64,000 nt of DNA from Proteromonas lacertae (GCA_002245135.1 NGBS01000871.1:124001-188000); one strand, 5' to 3'; positions 47,873-61,555 are shown, counted from the first letter of the stretch. Numbers and translations: made by a program. The notes: generated by a model from the sequence alone, not told the origin.

Positions 47873-50315
47873 ATGAGTTATACAAGCAGCAACATTGCTC
47901 AACTATCTCCCATTGAATACACTGTGGAGAATAACCAGGTAAGCGAAAGCACTGATCAAAATATGGATTACTACAATCAAGTTTTGTCTAATGAACCATT
48001 AGTTTCAAACGATAGTACACCAATAAAGAGAAAATGTACAGAAAGTGAAAAACTAAATCAATTTGTCATAAAAGAGAATGATATTTACAGATGCAATGTC
48101 AAAGGCTGTATATTATTCAATCCACAGAAATCATGGCATCGTTTAAAAACTCATTTATACGAATATCATGCTGATAAGTTAGTAGAAGCAGGTATAAACA
48201 TAGAAGATAAAGAACGAAAAGCAGATGATGTTAAACCAAGTCTTCGAAGAGGTCCACCATCTAAAAGATCACGATTACCGATGGATTATTTCAGAAATTT
48301 CTGTAAAAAGGATGAAGAAAGTGGAAAATATTCGTGCACTGTGCCAAACTGTAAAGATTTCCATCCACAAAAGTCAATTACTCGTTTAAAACGACACTTG
48401 GTTCAATGTCATGAAAGATATTTGATAGAGAATGGAATAAAAGAAGAAGCGATGAGGGAAATGAAAGAAAGTTTAAGAAATTCATTGGCAAAAGATGAAG
48501 ATGATGATAATAATAATAATACAACAGCAACTACTACAAATGGTAGATATAAAAAAGGGAAATATGCTGGTGTTGGTGCACCTTTAACAAAAATGTTATT
48601 AGCTTGTGATATGCCATTTAGATTGATTGATAATAATTATTTTATTGAATTTCTAAGAACTTCTACTAACAATAGTGATATATATTCAAGAACAATGAAA
48701 GAAAGAATTTTAGATTTTCATCTTTTAGATTGCTATAATATGATCAAATTGAAGCACAGTAAAATAATTGAAGCATCACAAGAAAATGGATTTATTTCAG
48801 TAAATATATTTGAATTGCCCTATGATCGAAAAGTCATTGTTTTGTTCTTTCATTCTAATTCATGTGGGAAGATTATGTTATGCTGTAAAAGTCAAATATG
48901 TGTGAGTTTAGAACCAAAGAAACTAGAAGATATAAGTATTTTTATTTGATATTATATTTATTTAATTTATTAAAATAGTTAAATATACAATAGAAGAGTG
49001 GAGTATGTCAGCTTCTAATCTTAAAGACAAAATCTGTGGCTATAGAATCAATAATATTAAATATTATAATACTCTATTAGAGAGTAGTAAAAACTTAGGA
49101 TTTAGATATTTGTTAGATGAAGAATTGATAGATAATAATATCAACAATAGTAATGTAAAAATATTACTTTCATCTCCATTTGTATTTAATGATTATGCAG
49201 GAATCTTAAAGAGAATTTTTACTTTATCAATTGGAGAAGGATCTTCTGCAATGTTTATGATTAATAATATAGTTAGAGATAAGACAAAATATGCTGAATT
49301 ATTACACAAGATTAATAAATACAGAACATTATTTAGACAAATGATCACTTCATTCAATTTATTGTATGATACTGTTGGATATTTAAAAGACCAAAAAGAA
49401 TGTAAGAAATTCCCAGAAATAAGTGTTTATAACCAATTAGATTTATGGTATGAAAGAATAGAAATATTATTGCGCTATAAAGAAGAAAGAAAAACAAGAA
49501 TTCAAATATTTAAGCAGTTATATGAAGGAAATGAATGTATGAATTATGAGATTGAAAAGTTCATAAATTCATTGGAATTATATGATGAAAACTTTTATGA
49601 GTTTTATAAACATATTTTGGATGTATTTAAGCCTTATCAAGAAATGATAATAAAGATGAATACAGATGTAAAATACGATTTATCTCATTTCTATGTTGAT
49701 TTGATTACATGTAGAAATAACAACTCCAATAAAAGGATCATGAATATGAATGATAGTTTTTATCTATTATTTGATGATATTTATTGTTATTATGAGTCTT
49801 ATTTTCAATATGATTATTTGACTTTAGCTTATTTACTTGATCCAACTATTATTGACCCAATTCAACAAATTGAAAGTAATAATTTAAAGATAAATGACAA
49901 TCCAATTGATTTAGTGGCAGATAGTATTAACATAAAGAAAATGATTAGTGATGAAAGAAATTTTAAAGGATTTCTAACTGAATTTGTTCGTAATAAAAAG
50001 GAGATTGTAATGGCGAATGGACATAGTGTTGAAGATAAAGCGTTGTGGTTTAAAAATGAGAGTAATGAATTATGTAAATTAGGAAATGTTCTTTTTTCAT
50101 ATAATATGAGTGAAGATTATAGAGAAAAGAATATATCGTTTGATTTTATAAATGATGATGAAAGATTTAAACAGAGTGAGTTTATAAATAAATATATGAT
50201 GTGTAAAGAGAATATTGAATTGATTGATATACTAGATGGAAAGCAATTGAATAACACTTATGATAAGATACCAGTACCTATACCTATACTAAATACAAGT
50301 AGTTATTCCGTATAA
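47873..50315 (+). CDS. hAT-transposase-derived protein with two BED-type zinc fingers
   Basis: Two exons joined by a 43-nt intron (about 48925-48967) give 799 residues. The N-terminus has two BED-like fingers (CNVKGCILFNPQKSWHRLKTH and CTVPNCKDFHPQKSITRLKRH spacing, each C-x4-C...H-x4/5-H), followed by a hAT-like segment (ACDMPFRLIDNNYFIEFLRT). The second exon has DLWYERIEILLRYKEERK and a region like LTLAYLLDP, both typical of hAT transposases. The catalytic DxW and DNA positions are not recognisable, no terminal inverted repeats flank the gene, and it holds a spliceosomal intron. It therefore looks like a domesticated, DNA-binding host gene. It could instead be an old, inactive element. Confidence 0.6.
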
Positions 50316-50424
50316 AATATGTTTAATAACGCAATTTATTATATTTTATTTTTGTTGTTTCTAAAAATAGATTCGTTTCGCCCAAAATTCATTTCTTTAT
50401 ATCTTCATAGTCATAGGATTTGAG

Positions 50425-51815
50425 ATGAATATAAAACTAAAAATTGATATGTTTCTTATATTTATCACAGTATTAGTGGATATAATATCCTGTTCATTCA
50501 TATTTCCATTATATCCATTTTATGCAGGAGATGCAAGTATTTTGATGTATTCAATTCTCTGTATATCCTATCCAACTGCTCAAATGATATGTATTACTTG
50601 TAGAATCTAATTGTAGGTTTAATTCCGTTTGGACTAGCTAGTGACAAGTTTGGAAGGAAGAAAGTACTACTCATTAGTCTATTTGGTTCAGCCTGTGGAT
50701 CAATTATGCAATGGCTCTCAGGTAATCTTAATTATTTAATTCTATTTCGTTTTATATCTGGTTTATTTGGAACATCAGTTGTATCATGTCAATCCTATGT
50801 AGTTGATTGTATAAGAGACGATGAAAAATCCAAGTATTTAAGTCAAATTATGGGATTTTCAACAATAGCCACAGGAATAGGTCCAATGATCAGTAGTGAA
50901 TTATATTCAATAGAAACACATTTACCATTTCTATTAAGTGGAATATTATATGGTATTTGTTTTATATTGATATTACTATTTTTAAATGAAAGTCCAAGGT
51001 TTGATGAAACTCGAGGAAGAAGAAGCAGTATTGATATATTACTCCATAAAAATGAATTAACAGATATAAATGAATATACAGATAATGAAAAAGTAATAAA
51101 AACTGAGAAAACTTCACCATCTATTGTATATTTTATAATTTCATTATATGATAATATAGTATTTAGTTGTATTTGTCGCTTTATTGGATGGTATTTGTTT
51201 GACTTGTATTGGTACTTTTATTAGTAAAAGATTAAAAGATGACTATACCGATAATGTCTTTGTTGTTTCGTATATTATATAATTTATTGTTTATACAATT
51301 GAAATAGTGGAATAATATCATTTGATTCATTCATCATCACTATATTTCAATTGTTCATATTTCCATATTTATCAAAAATACTATTTATTCCTCATATGAT
51401 GTTATTAGGATATAGTTTACAATGCCTTGGTTGGATATTTTTAACATTTAAGCAGTTTGCAATAATGTTATGTGGTTTGATATTTCATGTTTTAGGATAT
51501 GGTTTAACTGCTTCTAGTCCATCCGTAGTTGCATCTGTATTAATAATATTGTTTATATTTATTATATAGAATATTGCTACTTCAGAGATTCAAGGCAGAG
51601 TGTTAGGAAGTATAACAACATCAATGAGTTTAGCTCAAATATTAACACCATTGTTCTTTAGTCTTTTATATTCATTTCAACATACAATTCCATTTATTAC
51701 ATCAGGATGTTTGAGTTTATTAAATATAGTGTTAGTTTATTCAATTATTTATTTTACAAAGAATAATGAAAAGATGAAACAGATGGAAAATAAATGTTAT
51801 AATGTAAATAAATAA
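50425..51815 (+). CDS. Major facilitator superfamily transporter
   Basis: Five exons (introns of 26, 34, 38 and 33 nt) give 419 residues with about 12 hydrophobic helices. Between helices 2 and 3 is the MFS signature PFGLASDKFGRKKVLL. The charged loop at residues about 180-220 (ESPRFDETRGRRSS) is the usual central cytoplasmic loop after helix 6. The pattern is closest to the tetracycline-resistance/ZINC-INDUCED FACILITATOR-LIKE type of drug:proton antiporters, but the substrate cannot be named. It converges with IGBP1, 93 bp apart. Confidence 0.8.
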
Positions 51816-51908
51816 TCAAAACATTTTTATTCTTCTTTTTTTCTTCATTCTTTTACAATACAAACAATTCAATTTAAAATAATATATAATTTAATAATAA
51901 CATTTTAA

Positions 51909-52926
51909 TTATATTTTTTGAGTATTACCAAATCCTTTAGGATGATCATCACACCAATCATCCCAAGCTGAATCTTTCTTCCTCGCTTTCTCAGTCAACT
52001 CTTCATCTTCTTCTAATCCCTGTTCTCTCACTTGTTTACCATTCATTACTTCACCTTTAGCCTCTTCTGCTTCTCTAGCTTCTCTATCTTTCATTGCCTG
52101 GATTTCAATATCTCCAAATTCTTCAATTGTCATTGTTGGTAAAATATGATCTGGTCGGAAAACTTCACCCATAAATTTTTCTTTGGTGATTGTCATATTT
52201 TCACTAATATGGAATAAATCAATTCCTTGATGTTGTGGTACGGGTTTCGGTGGTGGCGGAAGTGTTCCTTCTTCTGTCATTTTTTCAATGTGTTTCAAAA
52301 TTTCGATTTCTTGCTGAAACTGTTCCTAAATCATCCATACTTAATCTTACACTACTTTCGATCATTAATTTCATCTTTTCTCTGTATGTAGATTCATCAA
52401 TCCCTCCTTCTCCTAGATTTTTAAGTTGATTTTCTAATCTTTCAATTTCTTTTATTCTTTTTTCACATTCTTTTTCTTTTCTATATCTATTGATTTTTAT
52501 TTCTCTTTTCATTTCATCTGGAAGTTCGTGATGATCACTTTTGCTTACTATTTCCCATACTTTTTCATCCTCTTTACTCAACATTTCAATTTCTTGAACT
52601 TTATCTATGAATTGAGTTAACCTAGCTTCTGCTTCATATAAACATTTCAATCTATTTTGTGTTTTCTATTAGAATTATTAAAGAATAAATACTTTTTGAA
52701 GTAATCTACCTAAATAAAATGGTATTTGCAAGTATTTTAAATCTTCTGTATTGATATCATCAACTTCTTCATTCTTTGAAAAGGTTGACTCCTTTCTAAC
52801 AAGAGTTTCACACTCTTCTAATAAACTCATTGCTTTATCTACTTTTTCTTCTTCCTGCTTCTCTTCTACTTCATGAAACAACTTCATTGCCAAATCATAT
52901 GTATCGCTTAATGAGTCTGCTGACAT
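51909..52926 (-). CDS. IGBP1: IGBP1/TAP42-like PP2A regulatory protein
   Basis: Two exons (27-nt intron) give 329 residues after discounting one surplus G near 52325. TAP42/IGBP1 binds and stabilises PP2A-type catalytic subunits and links them to TOR signalling. The N-terminal half is the TPR-like helical domain (LPFYLGRLL-like segment, YEAEARLTQFID, helix EQFQQEIEILKHIEKM). The C-terminal half has the signature LPTMTIEEFGD and the terminal AWDDWCDDHPKGFGN. The start at 52926 is preferred because it begins the first helix; an in-frame ATG lies at 52962. It is divergent from the DRC12-like gene, 101 bp between starts. Confidence 0.85.
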
Positions 52927-53027
52927 TTTAATGAAGAAAAGAAAAAGTGACTTTGTTCTCAAACACTTTACCTAGGCTTGAGATTAGAAGTGACTTTTTG
53001 ACGTTTTTTATTTTATAATTTAAAAAA

Positions 53028-53739
53028 ATGCCTAAGAAAGGAGGAGGTAAGAAGAAAAAGAAGCGTATTTTATAACAAGGTGATTTTATTTTATAGTTGG
53101 AATTGATGAAGGAGGCATAATGCCTGCAGAAGATAAATTTGTCTTAATGACCACAATAAATCAAGCCATGATGCAAACATTGGGTATTTAACAATATGAT
53201 TACAAAATAATAGGCTCTCGAAGTGTACATGCAAAAGATGCACTAGAAGAGGAAAAGAAATTAAATGTATGGATTTAAATTATTATATTGATATTAGATT
53301 GAATTAGAAGAAGCAATAAAAAGATATGAAGATGAAGAAAATAAATTAACAGAAATAACTTCAGATATGACAAGGCAACACAGATCAATGCAAGTATTTA
53401 ATTCACTTATTATATTATAAATAGGAAGGATTGCTAGATAAAATAAATGCATTAAACAGAATAATAACAGATTTAAAAGATCAACTAGAAAGTCAAAGAG
53501 TACAGTTAGAAAATACAAAGAGAGAGAAAGATCAAATAATAGCAGGAAAAGAAGCTGAAATAAATGAAATGAAAGTGAAGATGGAACAAATTGCTAATGA
53601 ATTTGCTGATATGTTGAAACAAGTGTTAGATAAAATGAGTGATAAAATAGAAGTTGTAGCGAGTAGTTGGGAGAGTGATACTGGAATACCTATTATTCGT
53701 AAGCTGGAGGAATTTTCAGCTGATAAATCAGTTAAATAG
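53028..53739 (+). CDS. DRC12 (CCDC153)-like coiled-coil flagellar protein
   Basis: Five exons (introns of 32, 30, 31 and 31 nt) give 195 residues. A short Lys/Gly-rich start (MPKKGGGKKKKK) is followed by continuous coiled coil ending in FADMLKQVLDKMSDKIE and a short tail. The size, basic head and FADMLK..LDKM motif fit CCDC153/DRC12, a subunit of the nexin-dynein regulatory complex of motile flagella. Coiled coils are weak evidence, so the identity is moderate. If right, the organism has or had a motile flagellum. Confidence 0.55.
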
Positions 53740-53860
53740 ATTAATTTTTTTTTTAATATTTTATTTGTATTATACTTTTTATTTCAACAAAAGGGTGTGT
53801 GATAAAAATAAATAAGTTATTATTATTAAACATACTGAGGAAAAATAATTATTTACTTTT

Positions 53861-54321
53861 TCATTCTGGTATATCTTCTTCATCATCTTCAATTTCAATA
53901 TCTTTATCATCTTCATACATTTCACCACCTTCCTTATTATCACCATCACAACTGGAACAACAACTATCTCTTTTCTTTTCTTCGATGAAATGCTCTAAAC
54001 ACATTGCACAAAGTTCTTCTTTTAATGCACAGGCATCACATATTTTATGATATGCACTTCTTACTGTTTTACATTGACACTTTGAACATACACCTGGAAC
54101 TGTTAATGGCTTGTATTTTCTGTATTTCTTCCTCCAAATCAACTTTTCTTTACATTTTGGACAAACTTCTATTTATAATATAATCATATTTTATCAATAC
54201 TTTCTATTGGCATCTTTAAAATTGTTTCAGTCTTTTTAGATTTTTTATTATGTCTAAAAGCAAATGTGTTTTGATGAGCAGGTGCTCTGTGTTTTTCACC
54301 TCCTCCTTTTCTTGTACTCAT
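53861..54321 (-). CDS. C9orf85 (DUF2039)-like zinc-binding protein
   Basis: Two exons (32-nt intron) give 142 residues. The sequence follows the C9orf85 family: HRAPAHQNTFAFRHNKKSKK, VCPKCKEKLIWRKKYRKYKP, CSKCQCKTVRSAYHKICDAC and ELCAMC. Four CxxC-type pairs suggest two zinc ribbons. An acidic tail (EDDKDIEIEDDEED) ends the protein. The function of the family is unknown. Length and order match the animal protein except for the tail. Confidence 0.85.
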
Positions 54322-54467
54322 TTCAGATTTTGACTGGTTATATAACTCAGAAAATGAGAAATGATATTTACGAAAAATATATTCGTTTCTTGAGTGATTT
54401 TTTCATTTTCATTTTTCTAATCAAATAAACATTTAAAAACTCATAATAATAAATGAAACTTTATTGG

Positions 54468-55480
54468 CTATTCACTTCTATTTCTTTTCTTTGATGGTGA
54501 TGTTTCTTCACTTACTCTTTTAACTGCCCCATCAAAGCCTGGATCTGCAAAATACTTAGCTTGAATCACAGAAGGAGCATTAGCCTTTTCATTAAACTCT
54601 GTCAAAGCTTGTTTTAATTCTGTATCATCAAATCTCTTAGTTGGATCCTTATTCAGCAAATGTTGCAAAATCACATTAACATAACTACTATAATGATTTT
54701 TAAGAGGTTCTGGTTCTCTATCAATAATACTAACAACTAAAGTTCCAATTGCTAAATCATTAAATGCATGAGAACCACTGAAAAATAAATACATTAAACA
54801 TCCAAAACTCCACAAATCAACATGATAATCATAACCTTCACTTTTCAATATTTCAGGTGCAATGAATCTACACGTACTTAAACTTGGTAAACACTTCGTT
54901 CCCATATATAAATTATTCTTACAATGATCAACTAATACATTTCTACCATCTCCTTGCATTAATATGTTAGTAGGCTTTAAATTTCCATGTACAATGCCTT
55001 GAGAATGAAGTTCTATCATTCCATCACAAATATCAAATAAACAATTAAATATATTGTAATGTTTGAAATGTTCTATGCAGTTCTCTTCATTTAAAGTAAA
55101 TGGATATATAGGCATTTTTAAAAAGATCATATTATCGTCTTTAAAAACATATGGTATGACCATTGCAATATGGTCGGCTTTTAATGTACAAGCTTTATAC
55201 TAATAAATATAGACCATTGTTTTAGATATACAAATGCTTCTATTGTGTCATTGGACAAACCATCAATTCTAATCACTTTTAAGACTGTATTTTCAGAGTC
55301 CTTTATCCCTCTAACTTCGAAAAGTTGGCTGTCACTATGGCTGCTTAACTCTTTTATCACCTAATCAAGTTTTACATCAGAAAGAGTATACTGTAAATTT
55401 CAATGACTCATCATATTTCGTCTATTGAATGTAAATTGAATACATACAAAATCAATTTCTTTAGAGGTGGAGGAAGTCAT
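54468..55480 (-). CDS. Pseudokinase
   Basis: Four exons (introns of 26, 31 and 32 nt) give 307 residues covering a complete kinase fold. The ATP-loop is degenerate (ELSSHSDSQLFEV), the lysine strand reads TVLKVIRI, the catalytic loop is HGNLKPTN in place of HRDLKPxN, and the DFG site is DHCKN. The rest of the fold is well kept: APEILKSEGYDYHVDLWSFGCLMYLFFSG and NKDPTKRF. The missing catalytic Asp and the lost DFG Gly argue against phosphotransfer, and conservation of the fold suggests a scaffold role. A short basic tail (KKRNRSE) follows. No subfamily is assigned. Confidence 0.8.
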
Positions 55481-55597
55481 ATATTTTAAATCTTTAAAAA
55501 ACCTGTCAAATTTACACTTACTTTGTCAGTATATGTAATTAGTTTTTTCTCAACAAACAATGATATAAGCAAACAAATAACAATGAATATATACAAA

Positions 55598-56624
55598 TTA
55601 ATCATCGAAGCCGACATTTTGGGAGTTCTCATACAAGTATTGATGAAAAGGAACTAATTCTTCAGCAATTGGATGATTTTTGTTACTTAAACATGTTCCA
55701 TCATCTGCATGACATATACATGGTCCTCCAAATTCAAATGGTAGATTCTCTACATCAATTACCTTTATCAGTTCACTTCTATAATTATGCCTTAAAATCT
55801 GTATCTTTGATCTGGTTCTACTATCTACAAAGCCTTTTATCAGATTCCAAAACATGTAATAAGAAAATGGGACATTCACTAAATAAATCTTCTCCAAACA
55901 TTCAGGATAATAATTCTGTACCATATTCAACAACACTTTACAAAAATCAATCATATCCTTCGATAAAACTTGACTTACAGAAAAGCCATCTAAATTTGTA
56001 ACAACCAATATATTATTGATCTTTTCTAGATTAGTATTACCACCATCACCATTTCTGGTATTATAATGAGGCGGAAATACTTTACTCATATATTCTATCA
56101 ATTGTATAAACATAATAATTAATGTATAATCATCCAATTGTTTTCTTAATTCAATAAAATCAGATTTTCCTGGATGGAAATAGAATACAGGACGATTCTA
56201 TTATAAATATATAATAATAATATACTTCTTTATCAACTTTGTGTAATGCTAACTTCAAATGGCTTCCTAAAATAATCCAATCATTTGGTTTATATATTCT
56301 ATTAAAAATATGATCTATGTGATTTGTTTTCTCTCCATTTCAATGTATTTACTATCATTTCATATGCTTCCATTGTGTTCCAGTTTCTAGCTATTAGAAA
56401 TCTCTCTAAAGTTGAATCACTAATTAAAATGTATAATCAACTAATTAAAATAAATATATACATTCCCGTTTGTGCAATTATGATGTTATTAAAAGGCTCA
56501 CTATCGAGTATATCTTTGTTTTTCAATATTTGCTTTAACGTTATTAATGCAAAAGCTTTTTGGTTTGTGAGATGATCCTATTTATAAAAAATATATTCTG
56601 CATCTATACAAAATTATATTCCAT
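55598..56624 (-). CDS. CRAL-TRIO (Sec14-like) lipid-transfer protein
   Basis: Four exons (introns of 32, 42 and 28 nt) give 307 residues after ignoring one surplus base near 56307. The CRAL-TRIO N-terminal helix pair (DSTLERFLIARNWNTMEAYE, then LKWR) is followed by the lipid-binding domain: RPVFYFHPGK, NYYPECLEKIYLVNVPFSYY, VDSRTRSKIQIL, then LPFEFGGPC. These are the standard Sec14 signatures for binding phosphoinositides or similar lipids and moving them between membranes. The C-terminus has a few extra Cys/His residues that are not a known domain. Confidence 0.85.
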
Positions 56625-56952
56625 TCTTTATTTTACTATTAGAATCCTTTGAATAATAATTCACTGAAATTATAACCTAAACACGACTTTGTTATTTTAA
56701 ACTTAAACTTTATTTATATTTTTTAAATCTATTTTATCAAATTAAGACAAACATTAAACAGCGACACAACCTCATCACCTATTTTCTTTAATCTTTCTAG
56801 ATATTCTACCAAAATTCGTTTAAAACATAATATATAATTCATAAATTTATATAAAATATTCAGATTTACATATTAGCCTTGGGTTATTGAGTTAAAACAA
56901 AAAATAAAGTTCAAGCTCTCAAGCTTTTTTATAAATCAGTTTTATTTCTTAA
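56625..56952. other. Shared 5' region of two divergent genes
   Basis: 328 bp of AT-rich sequence between the starts of the Sec14-like gene (-) and the CaMK-like gene (+). No other feature is seen; it must hold both promoters. Confidence 0.4.
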
Positions 56953-58381
<1,429 letters not shown>

Positions 58382-58522
58382 ATTTAATATAAAACAAATT
58401 TAATATATTTGTTCAGTCACTATAGAAATTGTTTTTTTCAAAATAGTTTTACAAGCCATAAGTTTGGAATTTTTATTTCTTTTTTATTCCGTTGTTTATT
58501 AACTTGTGGGAAATATAGTAGA

Positions 58523-60861
58523 ATGAGTGTTTTAAAATACTTATGTGTGTTTATATTATCAATTGAGCTTGTTTTTGCTAACTGTCCTTATGAGTGCAAG
58601 TATCTTTTCATTTTGATAATATTTGTAGGAATAATGGTATTTGTAAAGCTAGTACATGTGAATGTCTATCACCTTGGAGTGGACCTGATTGTTCTGTGAG
58701 TATTTTTTTTTACTAAATCTATCTGTACAATAGAATTATGTCCATTTGGTAGTGATTGGAATGGTAATCATACAAATTATGTTGAATGTTCAGGTAGAGG
58801 AAGATGTAATAGAGAAACTGGTGAATGTATCTGTGAAAAGAACTTCATTGGTCAATCATGTGATAAATTATCATGTCCATCAGTAACCTATCAAGACTGT
58901 AGTGGTCATGGTAAATGTCTATCAATGAAACAAAATGCAGAATTATATGTCCAAAATACCAAGTGTTTCGATGAAGATCCAAGTAAAGACCCAATAATAA
59001 TACCTTATTATGAAGATCCTATTAGTAGTTGGGATGCTAATCGAATACATGGTTGTAGATGTCAATCTGGTTGGAAAGGCTATGATTGTAGTATTCCTGA
59101 ATGTCCTTATGGTGCTGTGACTTATAAAAATCATGCACATTCGACTAGTTATTTCACAATTCCGAGAGAAAAAGATAATACTTTCTTAGCAACAACAAGA
59201 TCGTGGAAAATCACAATAAAAAATTGTCCTTATCGTACAGCCACTTTTTGTCCAATAGAAACATTCGACGTTTCTCCATTTATTAATTTAAAGAAATTGC
59301 AAGATATTATAAGTGCAAATGGAATAGTTAAAGATGTTATTATCAACAGTATCAATGAATTACCGATATTTAATACTCCAGGAAATGTTATTAGATTTAT
59401 ATTCGTTTCAGATCCAAATGCAGAAGTTATTCAAGTATCTGATAATGATAAGAATAAAATAAATTCAAAGTGTTTTGTTTCAAATATAAATAATAATAAT
59501 TATAAAAGTAAAAATCAAAAATTTCCACTATTATATACCATATTATCTCCAGCTGAAAAAGTATATTTAGAATGTAGTGGAATTGGTGAATGTATTGCAG
59601 GAAAATGTGTAAATTGTGACAATACTGAATCAACTACAAATCCTTACTTATTGAATGAAGATATAGAATACAACAGTAATAGCAATAGAATTAACAATTG
59701 TCAAGTATCATCAAATCAATATATCAAATTACATAAAAGTGATGAAAAGGATCTATGCATATGGGGTGAATATTTAATATATAATAATGATTCAGTTTCT
59801 GAACATAATTACTGTAAATGCAATCCTGATTATTATGGTAAAAGCTGTAATAAAGGAAAATGTAGTAAGTTTAAAGATCGATCATTTTTCGATAATCCAG
59901 TTGCAACTAATGAAGCACATATGCCGAATTCATGTAGTAATGAAGGTAATTGTAATGAATTAACTAATAATTGTATTTGTAGAAATGGATTTAGTGGTTT
60001 AACTTGCAATTTGATGAATTGTCCAATAGGAAGTAAGAATAAACAAACATGTTCGAATCATGGCTATTGTAGAACAATGTCTGAGTTATATAACATTACA
60101 GAAAACTCAAATTTCTTTTATTGGGATTTTACTTCAATCGGTAATTGTGATTGTGATGAAGGATATACTGGTTATAATTGTGAAGAAAGAAAATGTCCAA
60201 TTGGTCCAGATCCTTTAGAATGTGAAGATAATCAACATTCATTTTTCCCTCCTTATTTTGAAATACCTCCATTAAATTCATGGAATACATTGACATTTCA
60301 TTTTAATGGTTTAGATACACCTGCTATTACTAAAGAGACTTTATTATCTGATATATCAAAATATTTGAATGATATAGGAGTAAGAGGTCCATTTACTTAT
60401 AATCGAGTTGAAAGATATGAAGATAAAATCACATTAACAATAGCAGAAACATATAATGATAATATTCAAGTATCTAATTTGAAGGATAATAAAGAGAATT
60501 ATCAATATAATATCATCTATTTACATTCTGTATATTATTATTATTATTATATATTGATTAGTATTGTAATGAAGAATTGATACAGACGCAGTTAGTTCCA
60601 CATAAGAGTATATCTTTATTAACACTTACTAATGAACGTAATAATAACATTATTCTACATAAAGGAACTGTTAATTGTTATGAATGTTCAAAAAGAGGAA
60701 TTTGTGATAAAGAATCTGGAATATGTAAATGTATTAAACCATTTAGTAGTAGTAATGGTATTAACTTGAAAGGTATAACAGAAAGTGGTAATAGAGGTGA
60801 CTGTGGGTATTTTAACCCAATTGAGAACTTGGAGAAGCAAGATGTAAATGATGATTTGTAA
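58523..60861 (+). CDS. Secreted tenascin-like EGF-repeat protein
   Basis: A signal peptide (start 58523, cleavage near VFA-N) is followed by several EGF-like modules, for example CSGRGRCNRETGECICEKNF, CRCQSGWKGYDCSIPECPYG and CICRNGFSGLTC, alternating with ~100-residue beta-rich inserts. Introns of 29, 38 and 32 nt are placed. The second join (donor about 58696) is out of phase by one base, so that boundary or one exon base is uncertain. The CPxG...C layout between EGF modules is common in secreted proteins of stramenopiles and resembles the C-terminus of the giant gene at 25782-40977. No membrane span is seen at the C-terminus. Likely an extracellular coat or flagellar-hair type protein (inference). 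Confidence 0.75.
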
Positions 60862-60981
60862 TTTAATAAATATAATAATTATTACTTATTATTATTTTTG
60901 AATTGTGTTTATATGTTGAAATAAAAGAAGAAATAGGATCAACAGAGTTTGTATAGACACTTTCAAATGTAAAACTCAGTT

Positions 60982-61053
60982 GGCTCTGTGGTGTAATGGT
61001 TAGCACATTGGACTTTGAATCCAATAATCCGAGTTCAAATCTCGGCAGGGCCT
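60982..61053 (+). tRNA. tRNA-Gln (UUG anticodon)
   Basis: A 72-nt cloverleaf with acceptor GGCTCTG pairing to CAGGGCC (one G-U), a D arm containing the box A-like TGGTGTAATGG, anticodon loop CTTTGAA (anticodon TTG, reading CAA), and a T arm CCGAG-TTCAAAT-CTCGG carrying box B. The sequence is close to eukaryotic nuclear tRNA-Gln. There is no intron and CCA is not encoded. TTTTTT follows at 61056-61061. Confidence 0.96.
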
Positions 61054-61055
61054 TA

Positions 61056-61061
61056 TTTTTT
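61056..61061 (+). terminator. RNA polymerase III T-run terminator
   Basis: A run of six T starts three bases after the mature 3' end of tRNA-Gln, which is the normal position and form of a Pol III terminator. A second T-run follows at about 61064. Confidence 0.75.
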
Positions 61062-61220
61062 CATTTTTTATATTTTTTAGTTTTGCGCATTAGAGATGAT
61101 ATTTGTTGTTTTATATTCGTTACATTATTTTTAAAGGTGTATCAGCTAATTATGATATAAAATAGTTTATTAACACACCTTATTAAATATTAAATATTAA
61201 ATGATTTTATATGAAATAAA

Positions 61221-61298
61221 AAATGGAATGAATGTAAAGAAAACAAAGAAGCAGATGAATTAGCAAACAATGCGATGAATAGCAAAATCAAAGATTGA
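61221..61298 (+). pseudogene. Possible RNase H domain remnant
   Basis: A short frame reads KWNECKENKEADELANNAMN before a stop. The NKEADELANNA portion matches the last conserved motif of RNase HI domains in retroelements (NExADxLAxxA). No other RNase H motif or reverse transcriptase sequence is seen nearby. If real, it is the last trace of a decayed retroelement next to a tRNA gene. A chance match is possible given the AT-rich, Asn/Lys-rich translation. Confidence 0.35.
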
Positions 61299-61555
61299 AT
61301 GAGAAAGATAAAGAAATTATAATGAAGTTTCTCAAAAATCTAAAAGAATCGTGGTGTAAGGCAAGGTTATTCATTTTCATCTTATATTTTCTATCTGTGT
61401 ATGAATGATCTAATAGACAGCATAGCTAAATATACGAAATGTGTTAGTTCAAATAAGAAATTTTTAATGATATTATTTTAGAATCACAGCAAATATCTAT
61501 AACATATTTATTGAAACTATTTAGTCCATCGACAGATTTGTGCAATAATATATAT

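Noticed and set aside
51100-51240. Frameshift in the MFS transporter
   Set aside because: A 34-nt intron starting after the SPSI codons and ending at ATATAG restores the frame exactly, so no indel is needed.
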